Below, piece after piece: positions 1 to 7,881 of a stretch of 64,000 nucleotides of DNA. Location: contig LT599018.1 in the NCBI GenBank assembly GCA_900079685.1, forward strand, positions 1,634,970-1,698,969, given 5' to 3'. Position numbers and translations under genes: made by a program. Numbering within the stretch: position 1 is the stretch's first letter; each line of letters opens with the position of its first letter. The notes beneath the pieces were generated by a model. That model was given only the letters and a program-made list of their open reading frames with translations. It ran no database searches and was not told the origin of the DNA. The DNA is from an uncultured delta proteobacterium. GTDB lineage: Bacteria > Desulfobacterota > Desulfovibrionia > Desulfovibrionales > Desulfovibrionaceae.

Positions 1-304
1 AGCGCTGGAAGCAGGCCGCGGTCTTCTGGCCGAGCAGGCGCTGCATTTTGACCTTCTTGACCAGGTCTTCGGTGCTCTGGTGGATGTGGGTGAAACGGTT
101 GATTTTCTTCCCGGTAAGGTGCGATTTAGCCGTCATCAGATCTTCATATTCGGGATTCTGGGCCAGGTCGTAGGTGGCCTTCACCGAGTTCAGCGACGGG
201 CGCAGAATCGGGTTGGTCACGGCGCTTTCGACCTGCTCGCCGAACATGAAAATCTTCATGTTAATTTTTTTGATACTTTCGACATACTGGTCACCGGTCA
301 TCAT
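1..304 (-). CDS. 4-hydroxybutyryl-CoA dehydratase/vinylacetyl-CoA isomerase-like protein, N-terminal part
   Basis: The first 101 codons of a minus-strand gene that runs off the left edge. The protein starts MMTGDQYVESIKKIN and contains NPILRPSLNSVKATYDLAQ, HLTGKKINRFTHIHQST and QRLLGQKTAACFQR. These match the conserved N-terminus of the AbfD branch of the HpaB/flavin [4Fe-4S] family, which dehydrates 4-hydroxybutyryl-CoA to crotonyl-CoA or isomerises vinylacetyl-CoA in gamma-aminobutyrate/succinate fermentation. The start at 304 is preceded by AAGGGG. The cluster-binding cysteines and histidine lie further into the protein and cannot be checked here, so activity is inferred. A weak sigma-54 promoter about 330 bases upstream may join it to the neighbouring regulon. 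Confidence 0.85.
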   Translation of the reverse strand, partial: MMTGDQYVESIKKINMKIFMFGEQVESAVTNPILRPSLNSVKATYDLAQNPEYEDLMTAKSHLTGKKINRFTHIHQSTEDLVKKVKMQRLLGQKTAACFQR

Positions 305-644
305 GGCGGGTACCCCTTGGTTAATGAGTGTTTATAAAACGTGCCTGCTCGCAGGCAGTACTACCTTCATTCCGGGAACGGCGCCGCCCCGGCGGGATTG
401 GGGAAATTCCGTGAACGTTCCCGCTGCCGGGATCCGCGTAACGCACGCGGCGGCAACGGGAGCGGTGTCATATCGCAAGGCTAGTTCCAAAAAGCACCAA
501 ATAAAAAGGCTTGTCCTGCAATATTTTTCACTTGTTGCTGCGGATTGGGGCCACCAACCGGGCACAACGGGTATTTCCTCTCACCATGCCAAGGATAATC
601 ATTTGAAATAACTTGGCAACGTCTTTTTTTGAGAGATGTACTTT

Positions 645-660
645 TGCATCACACTTGCCC
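645..660 (-). promoter_or_regulatory. possible sigma-54 (-24/-12) promoter for the dehydratase-like gene
   Basis: On the minus strand the sequence reads GGGCAAGTGTGATGCA, with GG and GC dinucleotides in the correct sigma-54 spacing. It departs from the consensus at the first base, at AA instead of AC and at AT instead of TT. A palindromic candidate enhancer lies 76-109 bases upstream at 736-754. The implied leader is about 330 nt, which is long, so this is weaker than the three promoters near 4600-7756. Confidence 0.4.
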
Positions 661-1000
661 TGGACGGACTTTCTAACACGTCATCGGTAAATCTGCTGAA
701 TTAACCCGGCATTTCCGATACGATTTTGTTCTATCTTGCACAAGCCTGATGCAAAAAAACATCAAAAAAAATTATTGCCCGGCGCAAATTCTGTTTTTTC
801 CGGCTTTTTCCGCGGCGTGAAGCGGTATACCCGTACCAGAAAAAAAGCTCTGTGGCGAGCGTTCTTATCCTGGCGGCGGCTTTCTTGTAACCAGTTGTGT
901 TATAACATATTTAAGATATTCAGGCTGCTTTGCCTTGGGCCGGAACGGATTTTCCGTCCATCGCGGAGCCGCCGGCGGGCACGGAAGAGGACGGAGATAC
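661..1000. other. non-coding gap between two minus-strand transcription units
   Basis: Apart from the candidate enhancer at 736-754, I see no gene, RNA or repeat here. Short open frames in this gap have no ribosome-binding site and low-complexity translations. The stretch separates the promoter region of the dehydratase-like gene from the 3' end of the 2-oxoacid dehydrogenase operon. Confidence 0.6.
736..754. promoter_or_regulatory. candidate enhancer site for the sigma-54 regulator
   Basis: TTGCACAAGCCTGATGCAA has perfect 5-bp arms (TTGCA/TGCAA) around 9 bases. Its TTGCACA half resembles half-sites found upstream of the other sigma-54 promoters (4683-4691 and 7685-7692). It lies in the usual enhancer range upstream of the candidate promoter at 645-660. 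Assignment to the regulator at 5626-7554 is inference. Confidence 0.35.
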
Positions 1001-1029
1001 GCAAGGAGGGGCTATACACCCCTCCTTGC
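1001..1029 (-). terminator. strong hairpin after the 2-oxoacid dehydrogenase operon
   Basis: A perfect 11-bp stem (1001-1011 with 1019-1029) closes a 7-base loop, 18 bases past the E1-beta stop codon. There is no T tract on the minus-strand side, so it may terminate weakly or protect the mRNA 3' end. Confidence 0.6.
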
Positions 1030-1047
1030 GCTGCTGGAAAACCATGC

Positions 1048-2031
1048 TCAGGCGTAGGTTCTGCTGACCATGCGCTTCGCCTGGGCCACTATTTGGGAGG
1101 CCTGGGGCAGGAAGGCGTCTTCCAGGGTGCCGCTGAAAGGCACCGGGCAATCCGGCGCGGCCACCCGTTCGATGGGCGCATCCAGGCAGTCTATGATGTT
1201 TTCCGCCACCACGGCCGCGATTTCCCCGGCTATGCCCCCGGTTTTGCAGGCTTCGTGGGCGATGAGGAGCCGCGTGGTTTTTGCGACGGACGTCAAAATG
1301 GCGTCGTGATCGAGCGGCAGAATGGAGCGCAGGTCGATGACCTCGGCCTCGATGCCCTCTTTGGCAAGATCCGTGGCGGCCTGCATGGCTTTTGGCACCA
1401 TGGCCCCGCAGGAGACGATGGTCAGATCGCGGCCCTCGCGGCGGATGGCCGCCTTGCCGATGGGGGTGACGTACTCGCCTTCGGGCACGTCGCCGCGCAC
1501 GCCGTAGAGCATCTTGTGTTCAAGGTAGATGACCGGGTTGGGGTCGCGGATGGCGGCCAGCAGCAGCCCTTTGGCGTCCTCGGGTGTGGTGGGCATGACC
1601 ACCTTGATGCCCGGAATGTGGGCGAACATGGCTTCCAGGTTCTGGCAGTGGTGCATGCCGGACCGCATGCCCCCGCCGAAGGGCGCGCGCAGCACCATGG
1701 GCACGCACATTTCCCCGTCGTAGGAGTAGCACATCTTGGCCGCGTTGTTTAAAATCTGGTCAAGGGCCAGGGGGATGAAGTCCGCGAACATAATTTCCAG
1801 CACGGGCCGCATGCCCATCATGGCGGAGCCGATGGCCGCGCCGGTGATGGCCACTTCGGAAATGGGCGTGTCGATCACGCGCTCCGGGCCGAATTCCTCA
1901 AACAGGCCGAGCGTCACCTGCAAGGTGCCGCCATAGGCTCCGACGTCCTCGCCAAGCACAAACACGCGGGAATCGCGGCGCATTTCCTCGGCCAGAGCCA
2001 GCCGGACGGCTTCACGTACGGTAATTTTCAT
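1048..2031 (-). CDS. acoB: acetoin/2-oxoacid dehydrogenase E1 component, beta subunit
   Basis: A 327-residue transketolase-type E1-beta that pairs with the alpha subunit to form the thiamine-diphosphate decarboxylase of an acetoin, pyruvate or branched 2-oxoacid dehydrogenase complex. Visible family features are VFVLGEDVGAYGG near residue 23, DTPISEVAITGAAIGSAMMG and, at the C-terminal swivel domain, EVIDLRSILPLD. The separate alpha and beta subunits of about 327 residues each match the AcoA/AcoB size class better than fused E1 proteins. The start is the ATG at 2031, which overlaps the E1-alpha stop in a TAATG arrangement and implies translational coupling. A longer open frame upstream runs back inside E1-alpha and is not the gene. 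The substrate is uncertain; acetoin is favoured by nearby alcohol dehydrogenase genes. Confidence 0.85.
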   Translation of the reverse strand: MKITVREAVRLALAEEMRRDSRVFVLGEDVGAYGGTLQVTLGLFEEFGPERVIDTPISEVAITGAAIGSAMMGMRPVLEIMFADFIPLALDQILNNAAKMCYSYDGEMCVPMVLRAPFGGGMRSGMHHCQNLEAMFAHIPGIKVVMPTTPEDAKGLLLAAIRDPNPVIYLEHKMLYGVRGDVPEGEYVTPIGKAAIRREGRDLTIVSCGAMVPKAMQAATDLAKEGIEAEVIDLRSILPLDHDAILTSVAKTTRLLIAHEACKTGGIAGEIAAVVAENIIDCLDAPIERVAAPDCPVPFSGTLEDAFLPQASQIVAQAKRMVSRTYA

Positions 2032-3014
2032 TATTCGGTCCTCCCTTCGCAATAGACGTGCAGAGCGGCTTCCCCGGCAGGCGGCAACGCGCTGCTTTCC
2101 GCGAAGGCGATGGCGTCGTCGACTTCCGCGATAACGCCTTTTCTGATCTCGTCGAGCGCTTTTTTGTCGGCCGTCTTGGTTTCGAGCAGGTATTTCTCGA
2201 ACCGCAGGACCGGGCATTTTTTCTTCCAGGCTTCCACTTCCTTGGGCGGGCGCAAGTCGCGCGGGTCGCGCTCGGAATGGTTTTTCCAGCGGTAGGTCTT
2301 GCATTCGATGAAGGTCGGGCCGTCGCCCTTGCGGGCGCGCTCATACGCGGCCTGGGCGGCCTCGTAAACGGCCAGCACGTCGTTGCCGTCCACCACCACG
2401 CCGGGCATGCCGTACCCCGCCGCGCGGGAAGCCAGGTCCTTGACCGCCGAATGGTAGGTGAAGGGGGTGGAAATGGCGTACCCGTTGTTTTCACAGATAA
2501 AGACAACGGGCAGCTTCATGGCGGCGGCCATGTTCATGCTTTCGTGCACGTCGCCCCGGTTGGCGCCGCCGTCGCCGAAGTACGGCACGGCCACGTAGCC
2601 CTTTTTCTGAAGCTTGGAAGCGAGCGCGATGCCCACGGCCACGGGCAGGTGGTTGGCCACGACCCCGGACCCGGCCACAACCCCGCAGGACGGGTCGCCC
2701 ATGTGGTGCGAGGTGTTCTTGCCCCCGGCCGCGCCCGTCACCTTGGCAAAGGCCCCGGCCATCATGGTCCGGGACGGTATGCCCTTGAAGATGAAGGCGC
2801 CGCGCGTCCGCAGGGACGGCAGAATCTGGTCGTCTTTCCGGAGCCCGAACACGGTCCCGGCGGAAATGGCCTCCTGGCCGATGCCCGCGTGCGGCAGTTC
2901 CGGCAGGGGGGAATGCTTGTGGTATTCCGTCATGCGCTCTTCCGTCAGGCGGGAAAGCAGCATCCAGCGGTATAGTTTCAAGAGATCTTCTTTGTGCAAC
3001 TTCGGCTTTGCCAT
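2031..3014 (-). CDS. acoA: acetoin/2-oxoacid dehydrogenase E1 component, alpha subunit
   Basis: A 327-residue E1-alpha. The thiamine-diphosphate motif is GDGGANRGDVHESMNMAAA ending in ENN, and YAIST follows as in the family. The N-terminal GIGQEAISAG and the HHMGDPSCG segment are also typical. The ATG at 3014 has GAGAGGG upstream. It lies between E2 (44-base gap) and E1-beta (1-base overlap) in one minus-strand operon reading E2, E1-alpha, E1-beta. The operon starts at the sigma-54 promoter at 4608-4623, so expression should depend on an activator. No E3 (dihydrolipoamide dehydrogenase) gene is in the window, so the complex must borrow one encoded elsewhere. Confidence 0.87.
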   Translation of the reverse strand: MAKPKLHKEDLLKLYRWMLLSRLTEERMTEYHKHSPLPELPHAGIGQEAISAGTVFGLRKDDQILPSLRTRGAFIFKGIPSRTMMAGAFAKVTGAAGGKNTSHHMGDPSCGVVAGSGVVANHLPVAVGIALASKLQKKGYVAVPYFGDGGANRGDVHESMNMAAAMKLPVVFICENNGYAISTPFTYHSAVKDLASRAAGYGMPGVVVDGNDVLAVYEAAQAAYERARKGDGPTFIECKTYRWKNHSERDPRDLRPPKEVEAWKKKCPVLRFEKYLLETKTADKKALDEIRKGVIAEVDDAIAFAESSALPPAGEAALHVYCEGRTE

Positions 3015-3058
3015 GTGGCCCTCTCTTTCTGCGATTGCGGGAGTATTGCGAGCCGCTG

Positions 3059-4567
3059 TCAGGCGGGCTTCCTCAAGCCCAGCATTGCGGCGGGGTGTTC
3101 CAGGTAATGACGGATACGCTGCAGGAACGTCACGGCGGTTTCCCCGTCAATGGACCGGTGGTTGTAGCTCAGCGACATGTACATCATGAGCGCCGGGGCG
3201 ATGGTGTCATCTTCCCGCACCACCGGCACCTTGGCGATGCGGCCCAAGCCCAGAATGGCGCTCTGCGGGTTGTTGACGATGGGCGTGAAGATGATGGACC
3301 CATACACCCCGGAATTGCTCACCGTGAAGGTGCCGCCCTCGAAATCGCGGGCCGTGAGCTTGCCCTCGCGCCCCCGCGCGGCAAGATCCGCCAGATCGTC
3401 CGCGATGGTCAGGAGGTTTTTGTTGCCCGCGTCGCGGATGACCGGCGTAAGCAGCCCCACGTTGGTCGCGACCGCCACGCTGATGTTGATCTGCTTTTTC
3501 ATGATGATGCGGTCGTCTTCCACCAGGGCGTTGATGACCGGGAATTCCGCCAGCGCCCTGGCCGAGGCCAGAACGGCGAACGCGGTATAGGAAACGGGCA
3601 GGACCTTGCGGACATCCCTGACGGCACCCATGTCGGCGTCGGCCACGGTGGTGACGTCCGCCACCACCCGGCGGCTCTGCATGAGGTTGTCCGCGATGAC
3701 TTTGCGGATGCCCTCAAACGGGACGACGGTGTCACCGGCATCCGGGGAAAGGGGCGGCGCCGTGACGGGAGCGGTTGCGGCAGCTGCTGGGCGCGCGGGG
3801 GACGCGGGCGCGGCCTTGAGGGCCTCTTCCACGTCCGCCCTGACGATCATGCCGCCGAGGCCTGTGCCGCGTACCGAGGAAAGATCGACGCCCGCTTTGG
3901 CGGCGATTTTTTTGGCCAGGGGCGTGGCGCGGCGGCTTCTTTTCCGTTCCGCGGCCGGAGAGGCGGCAGGCACGGCGGCTGCGGGAGCGGCGGCGGGGGC
4001 GGCAACGGCAGCGGCCGGCGCAACGGTTTGCTGGCCTTTCTCGCCCACGGAACACAACAGGCCGCCCACGGGAATGGTCTCGCCCTCCCCGGCAACTATC
4101 CGCAACACCGTCCCGGCGGCGGCGGAACCCAAGGTTTCCACAACCTTGTCGGTCTGGATTTCGACCAGATCCTCGCCTTCGGCCACGGTGTCGCCTTCCT
4201 TTTTCAGCCATTTGACGATAGTGCCGTCAATCATGGTCATGCTGATCTGGGGCATGCGGATTTCCGCGGCGGCGCCAGCGGCGGCGGGGGCGGGGGCGGC
4301 TTCGGGACGGGCGGGGGATGCTTCCTCCCCTTCCCCGGCCACCAGGCACAAGACGCCGCCCACGGGAACGGTTTCCCCTTCCTTGGCGACGAGTTGCCCA
4401 AGCACCCCGGATGCGGCGGACCCCAGCGTTTCCACAACCTTGTCGGTCTGGATTTCAACCAGGTCCTCGCCTTCCGAGACGGGCTCGCCCTCTTTTTTCA
4501 GCCATTTGACGATGGTGCCGTCGATCATGGTCATGCTGATCTGGGGCATACGTATTTCTACAGGCAT
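3059..4567 (-). CDS. dihydrolipoamide acyltransferase (E2) with two lipoyl domains
   Basis: A 502-residue E2 core subunit. Residues 1-78 and about 103-180 are two lipoyl domains, each carrying the lipoyl-lysine motif IQTDKVVETLGSA. They are close to 75% identical to each other, so the duplication looks recent. Ala/Pro-rich linkers separate them. A peripheral-subunit-binding domain follows at about 210-255 (RRATPLAKKIAAKAG, RGTGLGGMIV), then the acyltransferase domain with the catalytic HRSIDG near the C-terminus. It moves the acyl group made by E1 to CoA. The ATG at 4567 is preceded by AGAGGTG. It is the first gene of the operon, 41 bases from the sigma-54 promoter. Confidence 0.9.
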   Translation of the reverse strand: MPVEIRMPQISMTMIDGTIVKWLKKEGEPVSEGEDLVEIQTDKVVETLGSAASGVLGQLVAKEGETVPVGGVLCLVAGEGEEASPARPEAAPAPAAAGAAAEIRMPQISMTMIDGTIVKWLKKEGDTVAEGEDLVEIQTDKVVETLGSAAAGTVLRIVAGEGETIPVGGLLCSVGEKGQQTVAPAAAVAAPAAAPAAAVPAASPAAERKRSRRATPLAKKIAAKAGVDLSSVRGTGLGGMIVRADVEEALKAAPASPARPAAAATAPVTAPPLSPDAGDTVVPFEGIRKVIADNLMQSRRVVADVTTVADADMGAVRDVRKVLPVSYTAFAVLASARALAEFPVINALVEDDRIIMKKQINISVAVATNVGLLTPVIRDAGNKNLLTIADDLADLAARGREGKLTARDFEGGTFTVSNSGVYGSIIFTPIVNNPQSAILGLGRIAKVPVVREDDTIAPALMMYMSLSYNHRSIDGETAVTFLQRIRHYLEHPAAMLGLRKPA

Positions 4568-4607
4568 GGCACACCTCTGTCAGAAAGGTTAAACGTAGCC
4601 CCGGTTA

Positions 4608-4623
4608 GGCAATAAGCATGCCA
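4608..4623 (-). promoter_or_regulatory. sigma-54 promoter of the 2-oxoacid dehydrogenase operon
   Basis: On the minus strand TGGCATGCTTATTGCC fits the sigma-54 consensus, with GG at -24 and GC at -12 and the conserved TT before GC. The predicted start of transcription is near 4597, giving a leader of about 30 bases to the E2 start at 4567. It stands back-to-back with the plus-strand promoter at 4785-4800. Confidence 0.85.
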
Positions 4624-4680
4624 ACAAAAAAATATTTTATTTCAGAATATTACAATTTCAATCACCTAAAATGCTCCTTC

Positions 4681-4730
4681 CGTGTGCGCAAAAATAGTGC
4701 ACTGCTCCAAATTGCTGCACACGTGCGCCA
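4681..4730. promoter_or_regulatory. candidate enhancer (activator-binding) cluster between two divergent sigma-54 promoters
   Basis: Contains TGTGCGCAA (4683-4691, reverse complement TTGCGCACA), AGTGCACT (4696-4703) and TGCACACGTGCGCCA (4716-4730). These are repeats of a TTGC(A/G)CACA-like half-site, spaced so that both the minus promoter (4608-4623) and the plus promoter (4785-4800) lie 55-120 bases away, the normal working distance of sigma-54 activators. Confidence 0.5.
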
Positions 4731-4784
4731 ATTCCGTGACGCGCGCGGCGGCTGCGCCGCAATGCTTTCCGTGAGGCGTTGTTT

Positions 4785-4800
4785 TGGTGGGGAATTTGCA
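4785..4800 (+). promoter_or_regulatory. sigma-54 promoter of the short-chain dehydrogenase gene
   Basis: TGGTGGGGAATTTGCA has GG and GC in exact sigma-54 spacing and a perfect TTTGCA -12 box. Transcription would start near 4812, downstream of the in-frame ATG at 4779, which therefore cannot be the start codon. Confidence 0.75.
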
Positions 4801-4856
4801 TGCGCTCAGAAAAAACGGGCTGTGGTCCCGGTCTAACCTTCGCGAGGAAACGAACC

Positions 4857-5615
4857 ATGAAACAGAGAACTGCCGTTGTTACAGGCGCCGGGGACGGATT
4901 GGGAAAGGGCATTGCCGCCCTGCTGCTGCAAAACGGCTACCGGGTGGCGGGGTTTGACAACCGGCAGGAACCGCTGGACGCCTGCGCGGCGGAGTTCGGG
5001 ACCGGCAGCTTTTTACCCTGCGTCGTCAACGTGCTGGATGAGGATTCCGTGAACGGGGCCGTTGCGCGCGTTGTGGCGCAATTCGGCGGCGTCGACGTGC
5101 TGGTCAACAACGTGGGCGGCTCCATGGGCATTGCCAAACCTGTGGAAGAGATCACCCTGGAAGAGTTCGAGAAGGTCCTGACCCTTAACCTGCGCAGCAC
5201 GTTCCTCTGCTGCAAGGCGGTCATCCCGGTGATGAAAAAGAACGGGCACGGCCGCATCATCAACATGTCCTCCATGGCGGGCCGCAGCCGGAGCGTTTTC
5301 GGCGGCACGCCCTACGCGGCGGCCAAGGCGGCCATTATCGGCTTCACCCGCCAATCTTCCAAAGATCTGGGCAAACACGGCATCACCATCAATGCCGTGG
5401 CGCCGGGCACCATCGTGGCCAGCGAGCGCATCCGCAAATACTGGGAAGTCAACCGCACGGCGGAAGAGCGCAAAATGATCGTGGACATGGCCCCGGTGGG
5501 CCGCATGGGCGACGCGGAGGACGTGGCCCGCTGCGTGCTGTTCCTGGCGGACGAAGGGGCATCCTATATAACCGGCTCGGTGCTGGACGTGAACGGCGGC
5601 GCCTGGGTCGGATAA
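4857..5615 (+). CDS. short-chain dehydrogenase/reductase (SDR)
   Basis: A 252-residue classical SDR that should oxidise or reduce a small hydroxy/keto compound with NAD(P). It shows TGAGDGLGKG (cofactor-binding TGxxxGxG) near residue 8, NNVGG for the usual NNAG, an active-site Ser in IINMSSMAG and the catalytic YAAAK. C-terminal DVNGGAW is typical of FabG-like members. The start at 4857 has GAGGA upstream and lies 45 bases after the predicted transcription start. It converges with the regulator gene (10-base gap). A role as acetoin/diacetyl or related carbonyl reductase would fit the context, but sequence alone does not define the substrate. Confidence 0.85.
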   Translation: MKQRTAVVTGAGDGLGKGIAALLLQNGYRVAGFDNRQEPLDACAAEFGTGSFLPCVVNVLDEDSVNGAVARVVAQFGGVDVLVNNVGGSMGIAKPVEEITLEEFEKVLTLNLRSTFLCCKAVIPVMKKNGHGRIINMSSMAGRSRSVFGGTPYAAAKAAIIGFTRQSSKDLGKHGITINAVAPGTIVASERIRKYWEVNRTAEERKMIVDMAPVGRMGDAEDVARCVLFLADEGASYITGSVLDVNGGAWVG

Positions 5616-5625
5616 GGCCGGCGCT

Positions 5626-7554
5626 TCAGACAGCGCCCTTCATCCGCAAGTGGATGGTGTTCCGGCTGATGTTCATCAGCAGCGCGGCCTTTGATTTGTT
5701 GCCCTCGCACCGGTCAACCACGGCCTTTATCAGGGCGCATTCCATATTTTCCAGGGTATCCAGCCTAACGGTCAGCGTATCCTCGCCGCTGGCCGCCTGG
5801 GCCGGCATGCCGGGAGCCCCCGGCACGGCTTCCTCCCGGTCGCCGTCCCGGAATTCGTGGAAGAAGTGTTTGTCCAACCGGCTGACCCTGCCGCTCAGGA
5901 TCATGTAGCGTTCCACAAAATTCTGCAGCTCGCGGATGTTCCCCGGCCAGCCGTACCCGGCCACCAGCCCGTGCATGGCCTGCGCGTGGCGGGCAAGCGC
6001 CTCCTTGTCCTGTTCCATCCTGGAGGCGAAAAGCCGCATGAGCAGCGGGATGTCTTCGCGCCGTTCCCGCAGGGGCGGCAGGAGAATGTTCAGCACGTTG
6101 ATGCGGTAATACAGGTCGCTCCGGAAGGCCTGGGCCGCGATCTTCTCTTTCAGGTTCTCGTTGGTGGCCGCGATGATCCGCACGTCCACCGGGATCACGG
6201 CATCGCCGCCCACATGCCGCACGGCCTTTTCCTGGATGACCCTGAGCAGCTTCGCCTGGAGCGGCGGGGAGAGCTGGTTGATCTCGTCAAGGAAAATCGT
6301 TCCCTGGTGGGCCTGCTCGAAAAGGCCCGTTTTGCCGCCTTTTCTGGCGCCGGTGAACGCGCCCTCGTCATACCCCATCAATTCACTTTCCAGCAGGGTT
6401 TCGGTCAGCGCCGCGCAGTTGATGGCCACGAACGGCCCCCGGCGGCGCGCGCTCGCATTATGGATGCTCTGGGCGAAGATTTCCTTGCCCGTGCCGGTTT
6501 CCCCCTCCAGCAGCACCGTCATGTCGCACTGGGTATAAATTTTGGCCCGCTCCACGATCTCCCGCATGAGGGCGCTTTCGGCCACGATATCGTCAAACGT
6601 GTGGGAGGCCACCCAGCCGCGCGTCTGCTGGGAGCGGTACTTACTTTCCATATCCTGGATCTTTGACGCCCGCTGCAATGTGCCCACGGACCCGATGACG
6701 CGCCCGCCTTCCATAATGGGCTGGCGGGTGGAAAAATACTTGCTTTTTTTATACGTGAAAATCATATCCGCCTGAGACGCGCCGGTTTTGTAGACGGCCT
6801 CCCAGCCGGGGTCCCCGAGAAGTTCCGCGACGTTCCGCCCCAGCACCTGATCGTGGGACATATGGAGCATTTCCAGAACCTTGCGGTTGCATGTTTCGAT
6901 AACGCCCTGCGCGTCGGTTTCAAGAATCCCGTCCGGGATGACGTCGATGATGGCTTTAAGCCGTTCATACTCGCGCAGTTCCTTATCCATAAGGAAAAGA
7001 ACCTCGCGCGTTTTTTCCAGCGCGTCCAGGAGCGCCTGTTCCCGGTACATCAGCTGCATGGCGTTGATGTTGAATTCACCGGCCATGGCCGCGGCGGTCG
7101 GGCCGCCGATGACCAGATCGTACCCGGCCTCGCTGATGCGCCGCATGATCTGCCGCATCCTGGCCCTGGAATCGTACATGTACAGGTCAACGGTGTTCTG
7201 GATGAAGTAATCCATCCGGTCGGCCTGGATCTTGTTTGTTTCGTGCAGGATGAGGGCTATCTTCCCGTTTTTCAAGGAGAGGTTGAGCTCCGCGTCCTTG
7301 ATGGTTTCCAGAATGTCTATGTAGGTGGGATAGGCAATGACCAGCGGGACGGGAATCAACTGCCTGATCTCCGCCGCGATGCCCGGCGCGCCGATCACCG
7401 CCCTGACCTTCCGGAAATCCAGAGAGCTGATGACGCCTTGCACGTCGTCCACGCCGATATTCTGGAATATCTGAATGTTATCACTATCCAGAATATTGCG
7501 GTACGTGATGGTCCCGGACCAGATAATAGCGATATGATAGTCTTTTTGCTGCAT
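5626..7554 (-). CDS. sigma-54-dependent enhancer-binding regulator with PrpR_N and PAS domains
   Basis: A 642-residue transcription activator. Residues 1-185 resemble the PrpR_N sensor domain ([16 protein letters not shown] at 143-158). Residues about 200-300 are a PAS domain ([16 protein letters not shown]). Residues 320-560 are the AAA+ domain with GETGTGKE (351-358), the sigma-54-contacting GAFTGA loop (398-403), FLDEI (421-425) and [17 protein letters not shown] Fis-type helix-turn-helix ends the protein ([19 protein letters not shown]). PrpR_N regulators sense small catabolic intermediates. It is flanked by three strong sigma-54 promoters, so it is almost certainly the activator of the surrounding genes. 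Its start at 7554 has AGAGGG upstream. Confidence 0.92.
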   Translation of the reverse strand: MQQKDYHIAIIWSGTITYRNILDSDNIQIFQNIGVDDVQGVISSLDFRKVRAVIGAPGIAAEIRQLIPVPLVIAYPTYIDILETIKDAELNLSLKNGKIALILHETNKIQADRMDYFIQNTVDLYMYDSRARMRQIMRRISEAGYDLVIGGPTAAAMAGEFNINAMQLMYREQALLDALEKTREVLFLMDKELREYERLKAIIDVIPDGILETDAQGVIETCNRKVLEMLHMSHDQVLGRNVAELLGDPGWEAVYKTGASQADMIFTYKKSKYFSTRQPIMEGGRVIGSVGTLQRASKIQDMESKYRSQQTRGWVASHTFDDIVAESALMREIVERAKIYTQCDMTVLLEGETGTGKEIFAQSIHNASARRRGPFVAINCAALTETLLESELMGYDEGAFTGARKGGKTGLFEQAHQGTIFLDEINQLSPPLQAKLLRVIQEKAVRHVGGDAVIPVDVRIIAATNENLKEKIAAQAFRSDLYYRINVLNILLPPLRERREDIPLLMRLFASRMEQDKEALARHAQAMHGLVAGYGWPGNIRELQNFVERYMILSGRVSRLDKHFFHEFRDGDREEAVPGAPGMPAQAASGEDTLTVRLDTLENMECALIKAVVDRCEGNKSKAALLMNISRNTIHLRMKGAV

Positions 7555-7672
7555 GCGGCCCTCTGCGGCAGGATATTTTTTTGGGAAAAATATGAATGAT
7601 TTTGGCCAATTCTACTCGCGCGGCAAGCGAAAGTAAAGATGATTGCAAAAAAACAGGACAACGCACTCTATA

Positions 7673-7692
7673 TGCGCACATCAAGTGTGCAA
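7673..7692. promoter_or_regulatory. candidate enhancer site upstream of the alcohol dehydrogenase/TRAP operon
   Basis: TGCGCACATCAAGTGTGCAA contains an inverted repeat GCACA-N5-TGTGC (7676-7690). Its reverse complement begins TTGCACAC, the same half-site as at 736 and, in variant form, at 4683 and 4716. It lies about 50-70 bases upstream of the sigma-54 promoter at 7741. Confidence 0.5.
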
Positions 7693-7740
7693 TATTTTTT
7701 TGCATTGTAAAAAAAGCCAGCGTTACCGTTATATTATAAT

Positions 7741-7756
7741 TGGCACGTCATTTGCT
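7741..7756 (+). promoter_or_regulatory. sigma-54 promoter of the zinc dehydrogenase/TRAP operon
   Basis: TGGCACGTCATTTGCT is a full match to the sigma-54 consensus TGGCACGnnnnTTGCw. The predicted start near 7768 leaves a leader of about 115 bases to the ATG at 7882. Confidence 0.9.
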
Positions 7757-7881
7757 CATCCACGGGAGCCGGAACCGGTTCCCCCGTTTTTGCATCCGGC
7801 ACGCGCGCGGCCTTGCCGCACGGCGCGGCTACGGAGCGAAGGCCCCGCACCCGCCGGCAGCGGGCACAACCAGGAGATCGC

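Noticed and set aside
332-565. A 77-codon minus-strand frame upstream of the dehydratase-like gene
   Set aside because: No ribosome-binding site, unusual composition; it lies in the leader/promoter region.
1048-4567. Housekeeping pyruvate dehydrogenase operon
   Set aside because: The sigma-54 promoter, absent E3 and catabolic neighbours fit an inducible acetoin-like complex better, though substrate is unproven.
4779-4856. Upstream in-frame ATG for the SDR gene
   Set aside because: It lies before the predicted sigma-54 transcription start and lacks a Shine-Dalgarno; 4857 has both.
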